A DNA stretch of 64,000 nucleotides from positions 1 through 64,000 of the forward strand of contig JAFABI010000021.1 of the NCBI GenBank assembly GCA_023426125.1, in the 5' to 3' direction. The translations under genes and the position numbers were made by a program. Source of the DNA: Bacillota bacterium. GTDB taxonomy: Bacteria; Bacillota; Clostridia; Acetivibrionales; DTU013. This document shows, piece by piece, positions 17,439 to 25,843 of the stretch. The stretch's first letter is position 1. Each line of letters starts with the position of its first letter. A model generated the notes under the pieces. The model saw only the letters and a program-made list of their open reading frames with translations, was not told the origin of the DNA and made no database searches.

Positions 17439-17464
17439 GTCAGGGGATGGTTCTGAGACTCATC
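17434..17464 (+). repeat. Palindromic repeat family 3, copy 1
   Basis: Stem GATGAGTC with GACTCATC enclosing AGGGGATGGTTCTGA. It overlaps the GH15 stop codon. Confidence 0.65.
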
Positions 17465-17493
17465 AAAATGACTGACGATAATAACAAATACCG

Positions 17494-17527
17494 GAGTGCG
17501 ACAGAGAACCGTCCCCTGTCGTACTCC
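17494..17527 (+). repeat. Palindromic repeat family 3, copy 2
   Basis: GGAGTGCGACAG, then AGAACCGTCCCC, then CTGTCGTACTCC: arms pair, and the core is GAACCGTCCCC. It lies just upstream of the nucleotidyltransferase gene. Confidence 0.75.
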
Positions 17528-17565
17528 TAGAGCCGCACTTATATTGTAAAACGGAGGGTCTTATA

Positions 17566-18354
17566 ATGTATGAGCATCATCAACGGTCAATGAATATTTT
17601 AGTTGATTATTTCAAGGATGACATCGGAGTTACTGCAATAGTTTTAGGCGGCTCGGTTGCGAAAGGGTGCGCCCGGCCGGACTCCGACATAGATGCAATA
17701 ATCGTTGTTTCTGAAGATAAGTATTGCCGGCTGGCCGATAGCAATAAATTATCGGAATGTATCTTTGGGCATTGTACCTATGAACATGGCTATTTCGATA
17801 TAAAATATTGCACGGAAAAGTATTTACTATCCGTAATGGAAAACGGAAGTGAGCCGTGCCGGAACGCATTTAAATCTTCAAAGTGTTTATTTAGCAGGAA
17901 CAGCGAGATTGAAGAGTGGATAAAAAAAATACCTGTATTTCAACGGCATGAAAAAAATGAAAAATTATTGTCGTTTTACAGTGCGTTAACCTTGAACAGC
18001 GGGTATTTCTGGGGAGCATCCTCAAACAATATTTATCTCAAAATCAAAACTGCTGCCGATATCGTCCTGTTTGGCTTCAGACTGCTTTTACAGGAAAACG
18101 AAGTCCTGTTTCCCTGTCATAAAGCGCTGCTGGATACGATTTCAAATTTAGAAAACAAACCCGGGGATATTATCAATAAAGCAAATACATTCCTGACTTC
18201 ATTAAACGATGAAGCGAAAGACAATTATGTCAATTCAATTTTAAATTTTATCGAATATAGACCACCGGAGGATTTCACGGTGTTGTTAACAAGATATATC
18301 GACGATACTGAATTATGGTGGTATAAAGAGCGGCCTGTTATCGCTGAGTGGTGA
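17566..18354 (+). CDS. Nucleotidyltransferase-domain protein
   Basis: The 262-residue protein opens with a minimal nucleotidyltransferase domain: VLGGSVAKGCARPDSDIDAIIVV gives the GGS and DxD metal site. A helical C-terminal domain follows. The layout recalls aminoglycoside adenylyltransferases and related Pol-beta-type enzymes that transfer NMP to small molecules, but it could act on another target. ACGGAGGG precedes ATG. Family 3 palindromes sit on both sides of the gene (two copies each), as though it were a separately acquired cassette in front of radA. Confidence 0.75.
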   Translation: MYEHHQRSMNILVDYFKDDIGVTAIVLGGSVAKGCARPDSDIDAIIVVSEDKYCRLADSNKLSECIFGHCTYEHGYFDIKYCTEKYLLSVMENGSEPCRNAFKSSKCLFSRNSEIEEWIKKIPVFQRHEKNEKLLSFYSALTLNSGYFWGASSNNIYLKIKTAADIVLFGFRLLLQENEVLFPCHKALLDTISNLENKPGDIINKANTFLTSLNDEAKDNYVNSILNFIEYRPPEDFTVLLTRYIDDTELWWYKERPVIAEW

Positions 18355-18390
18355 TAAAATCACGCGGCACGGGACGGTTCTCTGTATCAC
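18351..18390 (+). repeat. Palindromic repeat family 3, copy 3
   Basis: GTGATA with TATCAC as outer stem, and a GGGACGGTTCTCTGT core, the reverse complement of the core in copy 2. It overlaps the nucleotidyltransferase stop codon. Confidence 0.6.
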
Positions 18391-18447
18391 ATCGGCTCAT
18401 TTTGCGATAGGAAGACCCCGTCCCCAGCGGCCAAAACATATATGAAC

Positions 18448-18474
18448 GCAAGTCAGGAACCGTCCCCGACTTGC
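18448..18474 (+). repeat. Palindromic repeat family 3, copy 4
   Basis: Stem GCAAGTC with GACTTGC enclosing AGGAACCGTCCCC. It ends 12 nt before the radA ribosome-binding site. Confidence 0.75.
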
Positions 18475-18497
18475 ATGCTTCGGATAAAGGAGTACTT

Positions 18498-19862
18498 ATG
18501 GCGAAAAACAAAGCAATTTTCGTATGTCAGGAATGCGGTTACGAATCCTCAGGATGGCTGGGCAAATGCCCGGCTTGCAGCCAGTGGAACACATTTGTGG
18601 AGGAACAGCACGAGAGCGCGGCAAAAAGCAATACCGGAGGATCACTGGATATAATCAAACCCGTAAGCATCCGAGAAATTCTTATGGAGTCCGAGGAAAG
18701 GGACTCAACGGGAATGAAGGAGATGGACCGGGTGTTGGGCGGAGGCCTGGTAAAAGGCTCCCTGGTACTGGTGGGAGGCGATCCCGGAATAGGCAAGTCC
18801 ACGCTTTTGCTCCAAATCTGTGAAAGCATGAAATCCGTGAAAAAAATAATCTATGTTTCAGGGGAAGAATCCGTAAGGCAGATCAAGCTGAGAGCTTCAA
18901 GGCTCAATGTTAACCGCGGAGAGCTGCTGATGGTGTCGGCAACCAATTTTGAGGCCATCGTCAGGATGACGGAGGCGGAACATCCCTGCCTTGTCGTTGT
19001 TGATTCCATACAGACAATGTACTCCGACGCGCTTTCTTCCGCGCCCGGCAGCGTCAGTCAGGTAAGGGAGGTGACCGCAGGGCTGATGAAGCTGGCCAAA
19101 AGCACCGGAATCACCATCCTCATCGTGGGCCATGTAACCAAGGAGGGAGCCATCGCCGGTCCGAGGGTTCTGGAACATATGGTGGATACGGTATTGTATT
19201 TTGAAGGTGACAGGCACTTGAGCTTCAGAATATTAAGGGCAGTCAAGAACAGATTTGGTTCAACCAATGAAATCGGGATTTTCGAAATGCGGGATTCGGG
19301 GCTTACGGAAGTGGAAAATCCCTCCTCCATGATGCTTTCGGGGAGACAGGGGAATGTGCCGGGGTCGGTGGTGGTCTCAAGCCTTGAAGGTACAAGGCCT
19401 ATGCTGGTGGAAATACAGGCGCTGGTTTGCGCTACAAACTTCGGAGTGCCGCGGAGAATGGCTACCGGGCTGGATTACAACAGGATCACCATGTTGATGG
19501 CCGTGCTGGAGAAAAGGGTGGGAATGCAGCTGTATAATTATGATGCTTATGTCAATGTGGTCGGCGGTATAAAGCTGGATGAGCCGGCATGTGACCTTGG
19601 CGTAGTTGCCGCCATCGCATCAAGCTTTAAAAACCAATCTGCAGATCCCGGTTTTGTAATGATAGGGGAAATAGGCCTTACCGGAGAAATACGGGCAGTC
19701 AGCCAGATTGAGAAGCGGATTGCCGAAGCCAGCCGGATCGGCTTCAAAGGCTGCATTATCCCTGGCGGCAACAGGAAAATCGCCAGCCAGATGCGGGACC
19801 TGGGTGAATTTGAAATAAAGGCGGCGGACAGTGTTCCCGACGCCCTGGAGATACTGTTCTAA
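18498..19862 (+). CDS. radA: DNA repair protein RadA (Sms)
   Basis: RadA is a RecA-like, DnaB-type helicase acting on recombination intermediates. The 454-residue product has the C4 zinc finger (CQECG ... CPAC, residues about 10-29), Walker A GGDPGIGKST (about 94-103), the RadA-specific KNRFGSTNEIG and a C-terminal Lon-protease-like domain (from about 340). The ATG at 18498 is set by AAAGGAG 8 nt upstream; an earlier in-frame ATG at 18471 lies inside a palindromic repeat and is unlikely. In many clostridia radA directly follows clpC; here about 11 kb separates them. Confidence 0.96.
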   Translation: MAKNKAIFVCQECGYESSGWLGKCPACSQWNTFVEEQHESAAKSNTGGSLDIIKPVSIREILMESEERDSTGMKEMDRVLGGGLVKGSLVLVGGDPGIGKSTLLLQICESMKSVKKIIYVSGEESVRQIKLRASRLNVNRGELLMVSATNFEAIVRMTEAEHPCLVVVDSIQTMYSDALSSAPGSVSQVREVTAGLMKLAKSTGITILIVGHVTKEGAIAGPRVLEHMVDTVLYFEGDRHLSFRILRAVKNRFGSTNEIGIFEMRDSGLTEVENPSSMMLSGRQGNVPGSVVVSSLEGTRPMLVEIQALVCATNFGVPRRMATGLDYNRITMLMAVLEKRVGMQLYNYDAYVNVVGGIKLDEPACDLGVVAAIASSFKNQSADPGFVMIGEIGLTGEIRAVSQIEKRIAEASRIGFKGCIIPGGNRKIASQMRDLGEFEIKAADSVPDALEILF

Positions 19863-19865
19863 ATC

Positions 19866-19913
19866 CCAGGCTGGTCGCAAGCATAGCTTGCTGCCCGCCC
19901 ATGCGTCCCGGGC
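19866..19913 (+). repeat. Palindromic repeat family 2, copy between radA and the next gene
   Basis: CAGGCTGGTCGCAA, then GCATAGC, then TTGCTGCCCGCCCATGCGTCCCGGG. It fills the 50-bp gap between two convergent genes and may act as a bidirectional terminator-like hairpin. Confidence 0.75.
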
Positions 19914-20290
19914 TACCTGAGATTATACTGGCCGAGCATCTTTACACGTTCCTGCTCCTTGATGATAATATCGTATAGATTCAGATCCAGCGTATTGCAT
20001 ATGGATGCAAGATAAAAAAGATTGCTTCCGATTTCGTTTTCGATCCGGTCTCTGCAGTTCTCGCAAAGCTTTCCTTCCAGGTGTGTTTCCATTGCTTTGC
20101 CCATTTCCTCAAAATCCTGTTTTCCGGCATTGATCTTGATGCAGCCGCACTGTGTCACCGCCTTTACAACCGACCGGTTGACCCTTGCGTTGGAATCCTG
20201 AAATTTCGTTATTAAATCAATAATGCTTTTGTTTCTGACCAAAAGCTCCTGCACGGTGTATTGAAATTCATCAACCATAATATCCTTCAA
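19913..20290 (-). CDS. Conserved clostridial small protein with CGC motif
   Basis: 125 residues, mostly helical. It contains VTQCGCIKIN (about 47-56) and a second cysteine pair KLCENCRDRI, then IENEIGSNLFYLASICNTLDLNLYDIIIKE, which resembles the helical substrate-contact part of MazG-like proteins. I recall similar clostridial proteins labelled DUF1573 next to radA/carD, but cannot verify this. The TTG start at 20290 has GGGGAG 9 nt upstream. It is transcribed against radA and away from carD. The cysteine pattern could bind a metal. Confidence 0.6.
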   Translation of the reverse strand: MKDIMVDEFQYTVQELLVRNKSIIDLITKFQDSNARVNRSVVKAVTQCGCIKINAGKQDFEEMGKAMETHLEGKLCENCRDRIENEIGSNLFYLASICNTLDLNLYDIIIKEQERVKMLGQYNLR

Positions 20291-20371
20291 ATTCTTTCAC
20301 TCCCCGGATGCATATTCGTCAAGTTTCAAGCAAGATCGAACGAATAATGTTTCAACATGATTCGCTTCATG

Positions 20372-20419
20372 TACTACATCAAAAACTTCAAACAGCAAAA
20401 GGACGTTTTCGATGTAGTA
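20372..20419. repeat. Inverted repeat upstream of carD
   Basis: TACTACATCAAAAAC and GTTTTCGATGTAGTA pair over 15 nt with one mismatch, around an 18-nt loop. It lies in the divergent region between the small conserved gene and the carD promoters. Purpose unknown. Confidence 0.6.
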
Positions 20420-20571
20420 TTGATTTCATCTGTTTAATACGCAAAAAGCTAATTCTATATACGCATTTGCTTTTTCCGTTTATAAACAGATAGAATGCTT
20501 TCATACAATTTCAATTATAATTGTTCATGTGACTTCTTGTCAATGAACTTTGCAAATCCTGATTTTTACTG

Positions 20572-20600
20572 TTGACATTGCCTGACGCCGATGATAAAAT
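20572..20600 (+). promoter_or_regulatory. carD promoter, upstream element
   Basis: Perfect TTGACA (20572-20577), 17-bp spacer, TAAAAT (20595-20600). Confidence 0.75.
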
Positions 20601-20608
20601 GATTTACT

Positions 20609-20637
20609 TTGACATTAAAGAGTATTTGTAGTATACT
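20609..20637 (+). promoter_or_regulatory. carD promoter, downstream element
   Basis: Perfect TTGACA (20609-20614), 17-bp spacer, TATACT (20632-20637). It lies in tandem 37 bp after the first; the resulting leader is about 135 nt. Confidence 0.8.
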
Positions 20638-20777
20638 AATAGAGCGGGCTGAAATAATTTTACATAAACTTCCTTTTTCACCTTTGGCAAATTCAATATA
20701 CATTTGAGATTATTTTCAACGAGGGTTTACTGTTTTTGGGGGAAAATATGATGGATTCTCGTTGTGGAGGAGTTTAC

Positions 20778-21257
20778 ATGTTTAACGTAGGAGATAAGAT
20801 TGTTTATCCGATGCACGGTGCGGGGGTGATCGAATCCATAGAAGAAAGGGAAATTCTGGGACAAAAGCAAAATTATTATGTGATGAAAATGCCGGTAGGC
20901 GACATGCGCGTGATGATTCCCACCCGAAATGTGGACGGCATAGGCATCAGGGAAGTAATAGACAGACATGATGTGGACAAGGTATTCGAAATATTACAGG
21001 ATCAGAACATCAACGTCACGAACAATTGGAACAAGAGATACAGGGAAAATATGACCAAGATAAAAAGCGGCAACATATACGAAGTGGCTGATGTGGTCAG
21101 AACACTAATGATAAGGGAAAGAGAGAAGGGATTGTCAACAGGCGAAAGAAAAATGCTGAATAGTGCCAGACAGATACTGATTAGCGAATTGGTCCTTGCA
21201 AAGGGTACGAATCAGTTCGATGTAGAGAATGCAATAAACGATTTCGTCAGAATATAG
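20778..21257 (+). CDS. CarD-like RNA polymerase-binding regulator
   Basis: CarD/CdnL proteins bind the RNA polymerase beta subunit and stabilise open promoter complexes. The 159-residue product starts MFNVGDKIVYPMHGAGVIESIEE, the Tudor-like RNA polymerase-interaction fold, and ends in a helical domain (about 85-159) that contacts DNA. The ATG at 20778 has GTGGAGGAG at ideal distance; an in-frame ATG 42 nt earlier has none. Two tandem consensus promoters suggest high constitutive expression. It is followed 23 bp later by the YacL-type gene, a usual clostridial pairing. Confidence 0.9.
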   Translation: MFNVGDKIVYPMHGAGVIESIEEREILGQKQNYYVMKMPVGDMRVMIPTRNVDGIGIREVIDRHDVDKVFEILQDQNINVTNNWNKRYRENMTKIKSGNIYEVADVVRTLMIREREKGLSTGERKMLNSARQILISELVLAKGTNQFDVENAINDFVRI

Positions 21258-21280
21258 TATTTGTAGGGAGTTCGATAAAA

Positions 21281-22360
21281 GTGTTAAACAAGGTGATTAA
21301 AATCTCATTTGCAACAGTGGGCGCAGTCACAGGTTATACGCTTACAAACACATTTTTTCAATACCGGTTTGACGGTATCCTGCCGCAGTTGAAAACGGCA
21401 ACTTACATAATCATTGCTCTGGCGGCGGCATTTGTGTTTTATACGACCGGAAGCAAGATCATCGAGATGGTGATGGACTTTCTGGATAAATTGGAAGTTT
21501 TTTTACAGAAAATGACGCTATACGAGCTTGTAATCAGCTCTGTCGGCTTGATTGCAGGCCTTGTAGTCGCCAATCTTGTCACCATACCCATAAACCGTAT
21601 AGAGATCATCGGCACGCCCATCTCCATTGCCGCCAATATTTTATTTGGCGGTGTTGGCATAGCCATTGCTGTCGGTAAGAAAAATGAAAATATCATCGAC
21701 TCCATAAAGAACAAGGCTACCAGCGCTAAAAACGACAAAACGGCAGTGCACCAGCCCAAGATCCTTGACACCAGCGTGGTTATCGACGGCAGGATCGTGG
21801 ACATATGCCGCAGCGGCTTCCTTGAAGGCGAACTGGTCATTCCCGGGTTTGTGCTGGAAGAATTAAGGCATATTGCGGATTCTACCGACGCCCTCAAAAG
21901 AAACCGCGGAAGGCGCGGCCTCGACGTCTTGAATATGATTCAAAAGGATATCGAATTCCCCGTCAGAATCGAAAACGTGGAAATCACTCCCGATGCGGAA
22001 GTGGACAGCGAGCTTCTAAAGCTTGCCAAACAGCTGGGGGGAAAGGTGCTTACCATCGATTTCAACCTGAACAAGGTAGCAAGCCTGCAGGGAGTTCCGG
22101 TGCTTAACATCAACGAATTGGCCAATGCGGTGAAGCCTATCGCGCTTCCCGGCGAAGATATGGTTGTACAGGTAATAAAGGACGGCAAGGAAAATGGCCA
22201 GGGCGTCGGCTACATGGAAGACGGGACCATGATTGTCATCGACGGAGGCAGAAGGCATATCGGAGAAAGCCTCAACGTGACCGTCACCAGCATTCTGCAG
22301 ACAGCCGCAGGCCGTATGATTTTTGCTAAGCCCAAATACAATATCGAGAGAGTGATTTAA
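21281..22360 (+). CDS. PIN/TRAM-domain membrane protein (YacL-type)
   Basis: 359 residues. Four hydrophobic helices in the first 130 residues precede a PIN nuclease-like domain: LDTSVVIDGRIVDIC gives the first aspartates, with LEELRHIAD and LTIDFNLNK further on. A C-terminal TRAM domain (about 295-350, GEDMVVQVIKDGKENGQGVGYMEDGTMIVIDGG) follows. This order is that of Bacillus YacL, a probable membrane-bound ribonuclease. The GTG start has GTAGGGAG upstream. It follows carD closely and is convergent with the LTA-synthase-like gene, 9 bp away. Confidence 0.9.
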   Translation: MLNKVIKISFATVGAVTGYTLTNTFFQYRFDGILPQLKTATYIIIALAAAFVFYTTGSKIIEMVMDFLDKLEVFLQKMTLYELVISSVGLIAGLVVANLVTIPINRIEIIGTPISIAANILFGGVGIAIAVGKKNENIIDSIKNKATSAKNDKTAVHQPKILDTSVVIDGRIVDICRSGFLEGELVIPGFVLEELRHIADSTDALKRNRGRRGLDVLNMIQKDIEFPVRIENVEITPDAEVDSELLKLAKQLGGKVLTIDFNLNKVASLQGVPVLNINELANAVKPIALPGEDMVVQVIKDGKENGQGVGYMEDGTMIVIDGGRRHIGESLNVTVTSILQTAAGRMIFAKPKYNIERVI

Positions 22361-22369
22361 CACCCAATA

Positions 22370-24886
22370 TCATTTATCTGTGTTAAGCAGATACTGCTTT
22401 CCTAAAATAAGGTCATATTCAATGAGCCTGTAGTCCTTTATATATTGGCTGCTTAAATCCACCTGCCCGCTGATTTCCTTTTGCAGGATCATGTGCTCCT
22501 TTTCCAGGCCTTTCAGTACATTAAAATAGCCCGGATAGTCGACCCCCGAATCCCGGAGGATCTCATAAGCAATGTGGGAGGGTGAAAAAGGGGTTTCGAA
22601 AGCCCGCATATCCTTGAAATTCGACCAGGAGGCATATGGCGTGCTGTAGGAACGCAGGGTTGTTTTCTTTATATCGGGTTCAGGATTTAAGCGTTCATAA
22701 ATCTCCAGCATATCTTCCAGCGAGCCGAGCCTTGGCAGATGATCGCCGAAGAAATAAACCACGGTGGGCGTATCCGACTTCTCCAGGGCGGTAATAAGCT
22801 TGTCCAGTGCCTTTGCTCCATCGCTGATCCCCTGGGAATAGGTGCTTATTATGCCAAGCTCGCTGGCGTTAAGCTTATCCGACTTTACGGTTACGTCAAG
22901 CCCGGGGTACTTGTCCACATAGGGATCGTGATTCTGCATTGTCACTGCGAAAATAAATTTCGGCTCCTGTCCTTCGGTAAGAGTCTCCAGGATCTTATCC
23001 ACAAGCTTTTCGTCGGAAACATAAGGCCCTTTCAAATCGGTTTCCAGATTAAAAGCGTCAAGGGACAGGAAGCTGTCAAAATTCATGTACTTGTAGACTT
23101 TATTCCGGTTGTACATCCCGGGTAAAAACGGGTGAATGGCGACGGTGTTGTAGCCGTTTTCATTCAGTACGGAGACAATGCCGGGGGTGTCTCTTCGGAA
23201 GTACACGTTGTAAGCCAACACTCCGGAGCCAATGAAATAGTTGGATAGTCCGGTGAGCGCCTCAAACTCTACGTTGGCTGTTCCGCCGCCGATCGCAGGC
23301 GAAACGGTCTCGCCCTTTTTGTACTTGTCATAGCCTTCCATAATGTTGCTGCTGAAGGTGACACCATTAAGTTTTGTGGGATTCCAGAAGCTTTCATTCA
23401 TAATCAGGACAATATTGGGTTGGACGGCGGGTTTTTCCGCGGGCGGGACCTCTGCCTGAAGCCTCCTGCCTATTTCCTCCATGGTTTCCTTTGAGTAGCC
23501 TTCGGGTTCGCTTAAAACATATTTATTGTAATCCTTAAAATAAAATATGCTCTGGAGCAGCAGGCCGTTTGACAGCATTTCGCCTTTCCCGATATACCAG
23601 GATTTCGCGATATTCAGCTTTGCAAGCTCCTGAGGGGAATAGACAAGTATTCCGTTTACCAGCAGTGCTGCGATGGCAAAGGGAATCAGAGGTGCAATGA
23701 GCTTTGGTTTTAGAAAGCTCCTGACCGGCTTCTTAACCGCCAACACGGCTGCAAACCCGCCAAGCAGCAGGATAAGGACGGCAAACAGCAACGGGAGATT
23801 CACATATTCCCTTGAAATTGTGATTGCTTCTCTTATCAGGTAAGTATCCCACGGGTAGAAGGGTTCATTAAAATATCTTATCTTAATAAAATTTGCAACT
23901 GCCAGGATTGACATGACCAGGCTCACAAGGATTGTGGAGAAGGTTTTTCCGGTCAACGACAGGAGGAAGAGATAGATGGAGCACAGGCAAAACAGGTTGA
24001 ACATTGCCGGAGGATCGGTTATCATGAGCAGGGTTTCCATGAAACTTCCCCGGATGACGTATTCACTGATAAAAAGCCAGACGCCGGCGATACTGAAAAA
24101 GATTACGAAAGAAATTGCAGCTTTACCCAGCTTGTTTAGAAATTCTTCTGCGCTTTCCACATAATCCGGTTGGTTGGGAGAAGCCTTGATAAAATATGCT
24201 GCAAGCACGTATATGTCAATGAAGAACCAGATAAGGAAGAGCGACCAGAAAGGCAGATAAATAGCAGCCAATGGACCCGAGGAGCCGTTTGACAATAAAT
24301 TGAGGGCATCTCTGACGGAGTAGCTGGTTGCTTTTAAGTAGATAAAAGCCAGAGCTGCTGCGGAAAAAAATAGATTGATGCAGATCAACGGGAGCTTCCG
24401 GCTTGTTTTTCCAATGTCAATCACTCTCAGCTTATATCCCGTTAAATATAAAGGGTAGAAGGCGATAGGGAATACGGGGAACCGTAAGTGGCAAAGGGGG
24501 ATGATATAAGCTGAAAAAAATGCAAGAAGAATTGCTGTACCCATAAGACCTTTATATTTATCTAAAAACGGCGTAATCAAGTGCCATAGTATGAAAGAAA
24601 GCATAAAAATGTTTATGTAGTAAAGCCTGCTTTGAAATGTGAATAACAGCAGCGCCAGATGGAATCCCAGGTGGACATACAGCGTCCTGTTGCCGGCCGG
24701 CTTATAATTCAAACCAAGGAGAAAGGCGGATATGGACATCAGGAAGAGTATCCCCACAAATACTGTGTGCCCGGATTCGGGAAATATGTCCAGTGCACCG
24801 GCAATAATTATTGAAATCAGTGTGACTGCAAAAATGAGATCGTTTTTCTTACTATCAAACCTGTTTGCGGGTGCCGGTGCGTTCAT
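22370..24886 (-). CDS. LTA synthase-like membrane sulfatase
   Basis: 838 residues. The first 420 hold about 10-12 membrane helices, more than the five of typical LtaS. The extracytoplasmic sulfatase domain follows: NIVLIMNESFW with the metal-binding Glu, PAIGGGTANVEFEALTG with the catalytic Thr, and VYFFGDHLPRLG near the end. Such enzymes transfer phosphoglycerol or other phospho-alcohols onto envelope glycans. The expanded membrane part suggests a distinct subgroup, perhaps modifying a polymer other than classic lipoteichoic acid. It has its own promoter at 24955-24983 on the minus strand. It interrupts the yacL-ispD order seen elsewhere. Confidence 0.88.
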   Translation of the reverse strand: MNAPAPANRFDSKKNDLIFAVTLISIIIAGALDIFPESGHTVFVGILFLMSISAFLLGLNYKPAGNRTLYVHLGFHLALLLFTFQSRLYYINIFMLSFILWHLITPFLDKYKGLMGTAILLAFFSAYIIPLCHLRFPVFPIAFYPLYLTGYKLRVIDIGKTSRKLPLICINLFFSAAALAFIYLKATSYSVRDALNLLSNGSSGPLAAIYLPFWSLFLIWFFIDIYVLAAYFIKASPNQPDYVESAEEFLNKLGKAAISFVIFFSIAGVWLFISEYVIRGSFMETLLMITDPPAMFNLFCLCSIYLFLLSLTGKTFSTILVSLVMSILAVANFIKIRYFNEPFYPWDTYLIREAITISREYVNLPLLFAVLILLLGGFAAVLAVKKPVRSFLKPKLIAPLIPFAIAALLVNGILVYSPQELAKLNIAKSWYIGKGEMLSNGLLLQSIFYFKDYNKYVLSEPEGYSKETMEEIGRRLQAEVPPAEKPAVQPNIVLIMNESFWNPTKLNGVTFSSNIMEGYDKYKKGETVSPAIGGGTANVEFEALTGLSNYFIGSGVLAYNVYFRRDTPGIVSVLNENGYNTVAIHPFLPGMYNRNKVYKYMNFDSFLSLDAFNLETDLKGPYVSDEKLVDKILETLTEGQEPKFIFAVTMQNHDPYVDKYPGLDVTVKSDKLNASELGIISTYSQGISDGAKALDKLITALEKSDTPTVVYFFGDHLPRLGSLEDMLEIYERLNPEPDIKKTTLRSYSTPYASWSNFKDMRAFETPFSPSHIAYEILRDSGVDYPGYFNVLKGLEKEHMILQKEISGQVDLSSQYIKDYRLIEYDLILGKQYLLNTDK

Positions 24887-24954
24887 TTTAGTTTATGTCC
24901 TTTCGCTGTGGCAAAGGCACAAAAAATCCGTTTGCCTCTTTCGCTTCTTATAAA

Positions 24955-24983
24955 ATTATAACGAGTAAAGCCTTCAAATACAA
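24955..24983 (-). promoter_or_regulatory. Promoter of the LTA-synthase-like gene
   Basis: Read on the minus strand: TTGTAT (24983-24978), 17-bp spacer, TATAAT (24960-24955). Confidence 0.65.
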
Positions 24984-25006
24984 TGGTTATCTGGCAGACT
25001 TTTTAT

Positions 25007-25014
25007 GGTATAAT
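25007..25014 (+). promoter_or_regulatory. Extended -10 promoter of ispD
   Basis: GGTATAAT preceded by T gives a TGG-TATAAT extended -10 element (TATAAT 25009-25014). No good -35 was found. The start would be near 25021, so the CRISPR-repeat-like element lies in the leader. Confidence 0.55.
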
Positions 25015-25041
25015 CCAAGTATGAATGTTAAGGCAGCAAGT

Positions 25042-25073
25042 ATCGTACTTCTCACAGGTGCGTGGATTGAAAT
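25042..25073 (+). repeat. Solo CRISPR-repeat-like 32-mer upstream of ispD
   Basis: Starts ATCGTACTT and ends GTGCGTGGATTGAAAT. It matches the 32-mer at 2909-2940 at 25 of 32 positions. Five of the seven differences are transitions, and the stem (CGTACTT with AGGTGCG, including G-U pairs) remains possible. It lies 33 bp before the ispD start. No spacer or second repeat follows. Confidence 0.65.
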
Positions 25074-25106
25074 AAATCAAGACAAAAATGCAGGGAGGTC
25101 GGCGTT

Positions 25107-25823
25107 ATGGCGACGGTGAAAAAAACCGGCGATAAAAAGATTTGTGCCTTGATTGCGGCGGCAGGCAAGGGATCGCGGATGAATACGGATAAGAACAAGC
25201 AATACATCGAAATCGGGGATAAGCCTATCCTGGCAAGAACGATCGCAGCCTTTGAAGCTTGCAGCCGGGTGGATGAAATCATTCTTGCCGTCAATGGGAA
25301 GGATATCGTTTACTGTAAACAGGAAATTGTCGACGTTTATGGTTTCCGTAAGGTCACGGCAATTGTCGCTGGCGGGGATACCCGGCAGGCTTCGGTTTAT
25401 AACGGGCTTTTGCAGCTGGATGAAAGCTGCGGCATTGTCCTGATTCATGACGGTGCCAGACCTTTTGTCGGCGAGGACAGTATAATAGAGAGTATAGAAA
25501 CTGCATGGGAATTCGGCGCTGCTTGTGTCGCCGTTCCTGTCAAGGACACCATAAAAAGTGCGGACGAAAACAATATTGTCCGCGAAACGCTTGACAGAAG
25601 CAGGCTCTGGTCGATTCAGACGCCCCAGACCTTCCGGTATGGTCTGATCCTGGAGGCGCATAAGAAGGCACTGGAGGACGGATTTACCGGCACGGATGAC
25701 GCCATGCTGGTGGAAAGGCTTGGGCACCCGCTCAGGCTGGTTTATGGCACCTATTACAATATAAAGATTACAACCGAAGAGGATCTGGTAATGGCGGAGG
25801 CCATTGCAGAAAGAGAAATGTAA
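25107..25823 (+). CDS. ispD: IspD, MEP cytidylyltransferase
   Basis: IspD converts 2-C-methyl-D-erythritol 4-phosphate and CTP to CDP-methylerythritol in the MEP isoprenoid pathway. The 238-residue product has the CTP-binding loop IAAAGKGSRMNTDKNKQYIEIGDKPIL (residues about 12-38), VAGGDTRQASVYNGL, HDGARPFV, TPQTFRY and TDDAMLVE, all in family order. GGGAGG precedes ATG by 8 nt. Its usual partner ispF lies 2.1 kb away, inverted, beyond an ABC exporter pair. Confidence 0.95.
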   Translation: MATVKKTGDKKICALIAAAGKGSRMNTDKNKQYIEIGDKPILARTIAAFEACSRVDEIILAVNGKDIVYCKQEIVDVYGFRKVTAIVAGGDTRQASVYNGLLQLDESCGIVLIHDGARPFVGEDSIIESIETAWEFGAACVAVPVKDTIKSADENNIVRETLDRSRLWSIQTPQTFRYGLILEAHKKALEDGFTGTDDAMLVERLGHPLRLVYGTYYNIKITTEEDLVMAEAIAEREM

Positions 25824-25843
25824 GGGAAAGGAGCGCATGCCAG

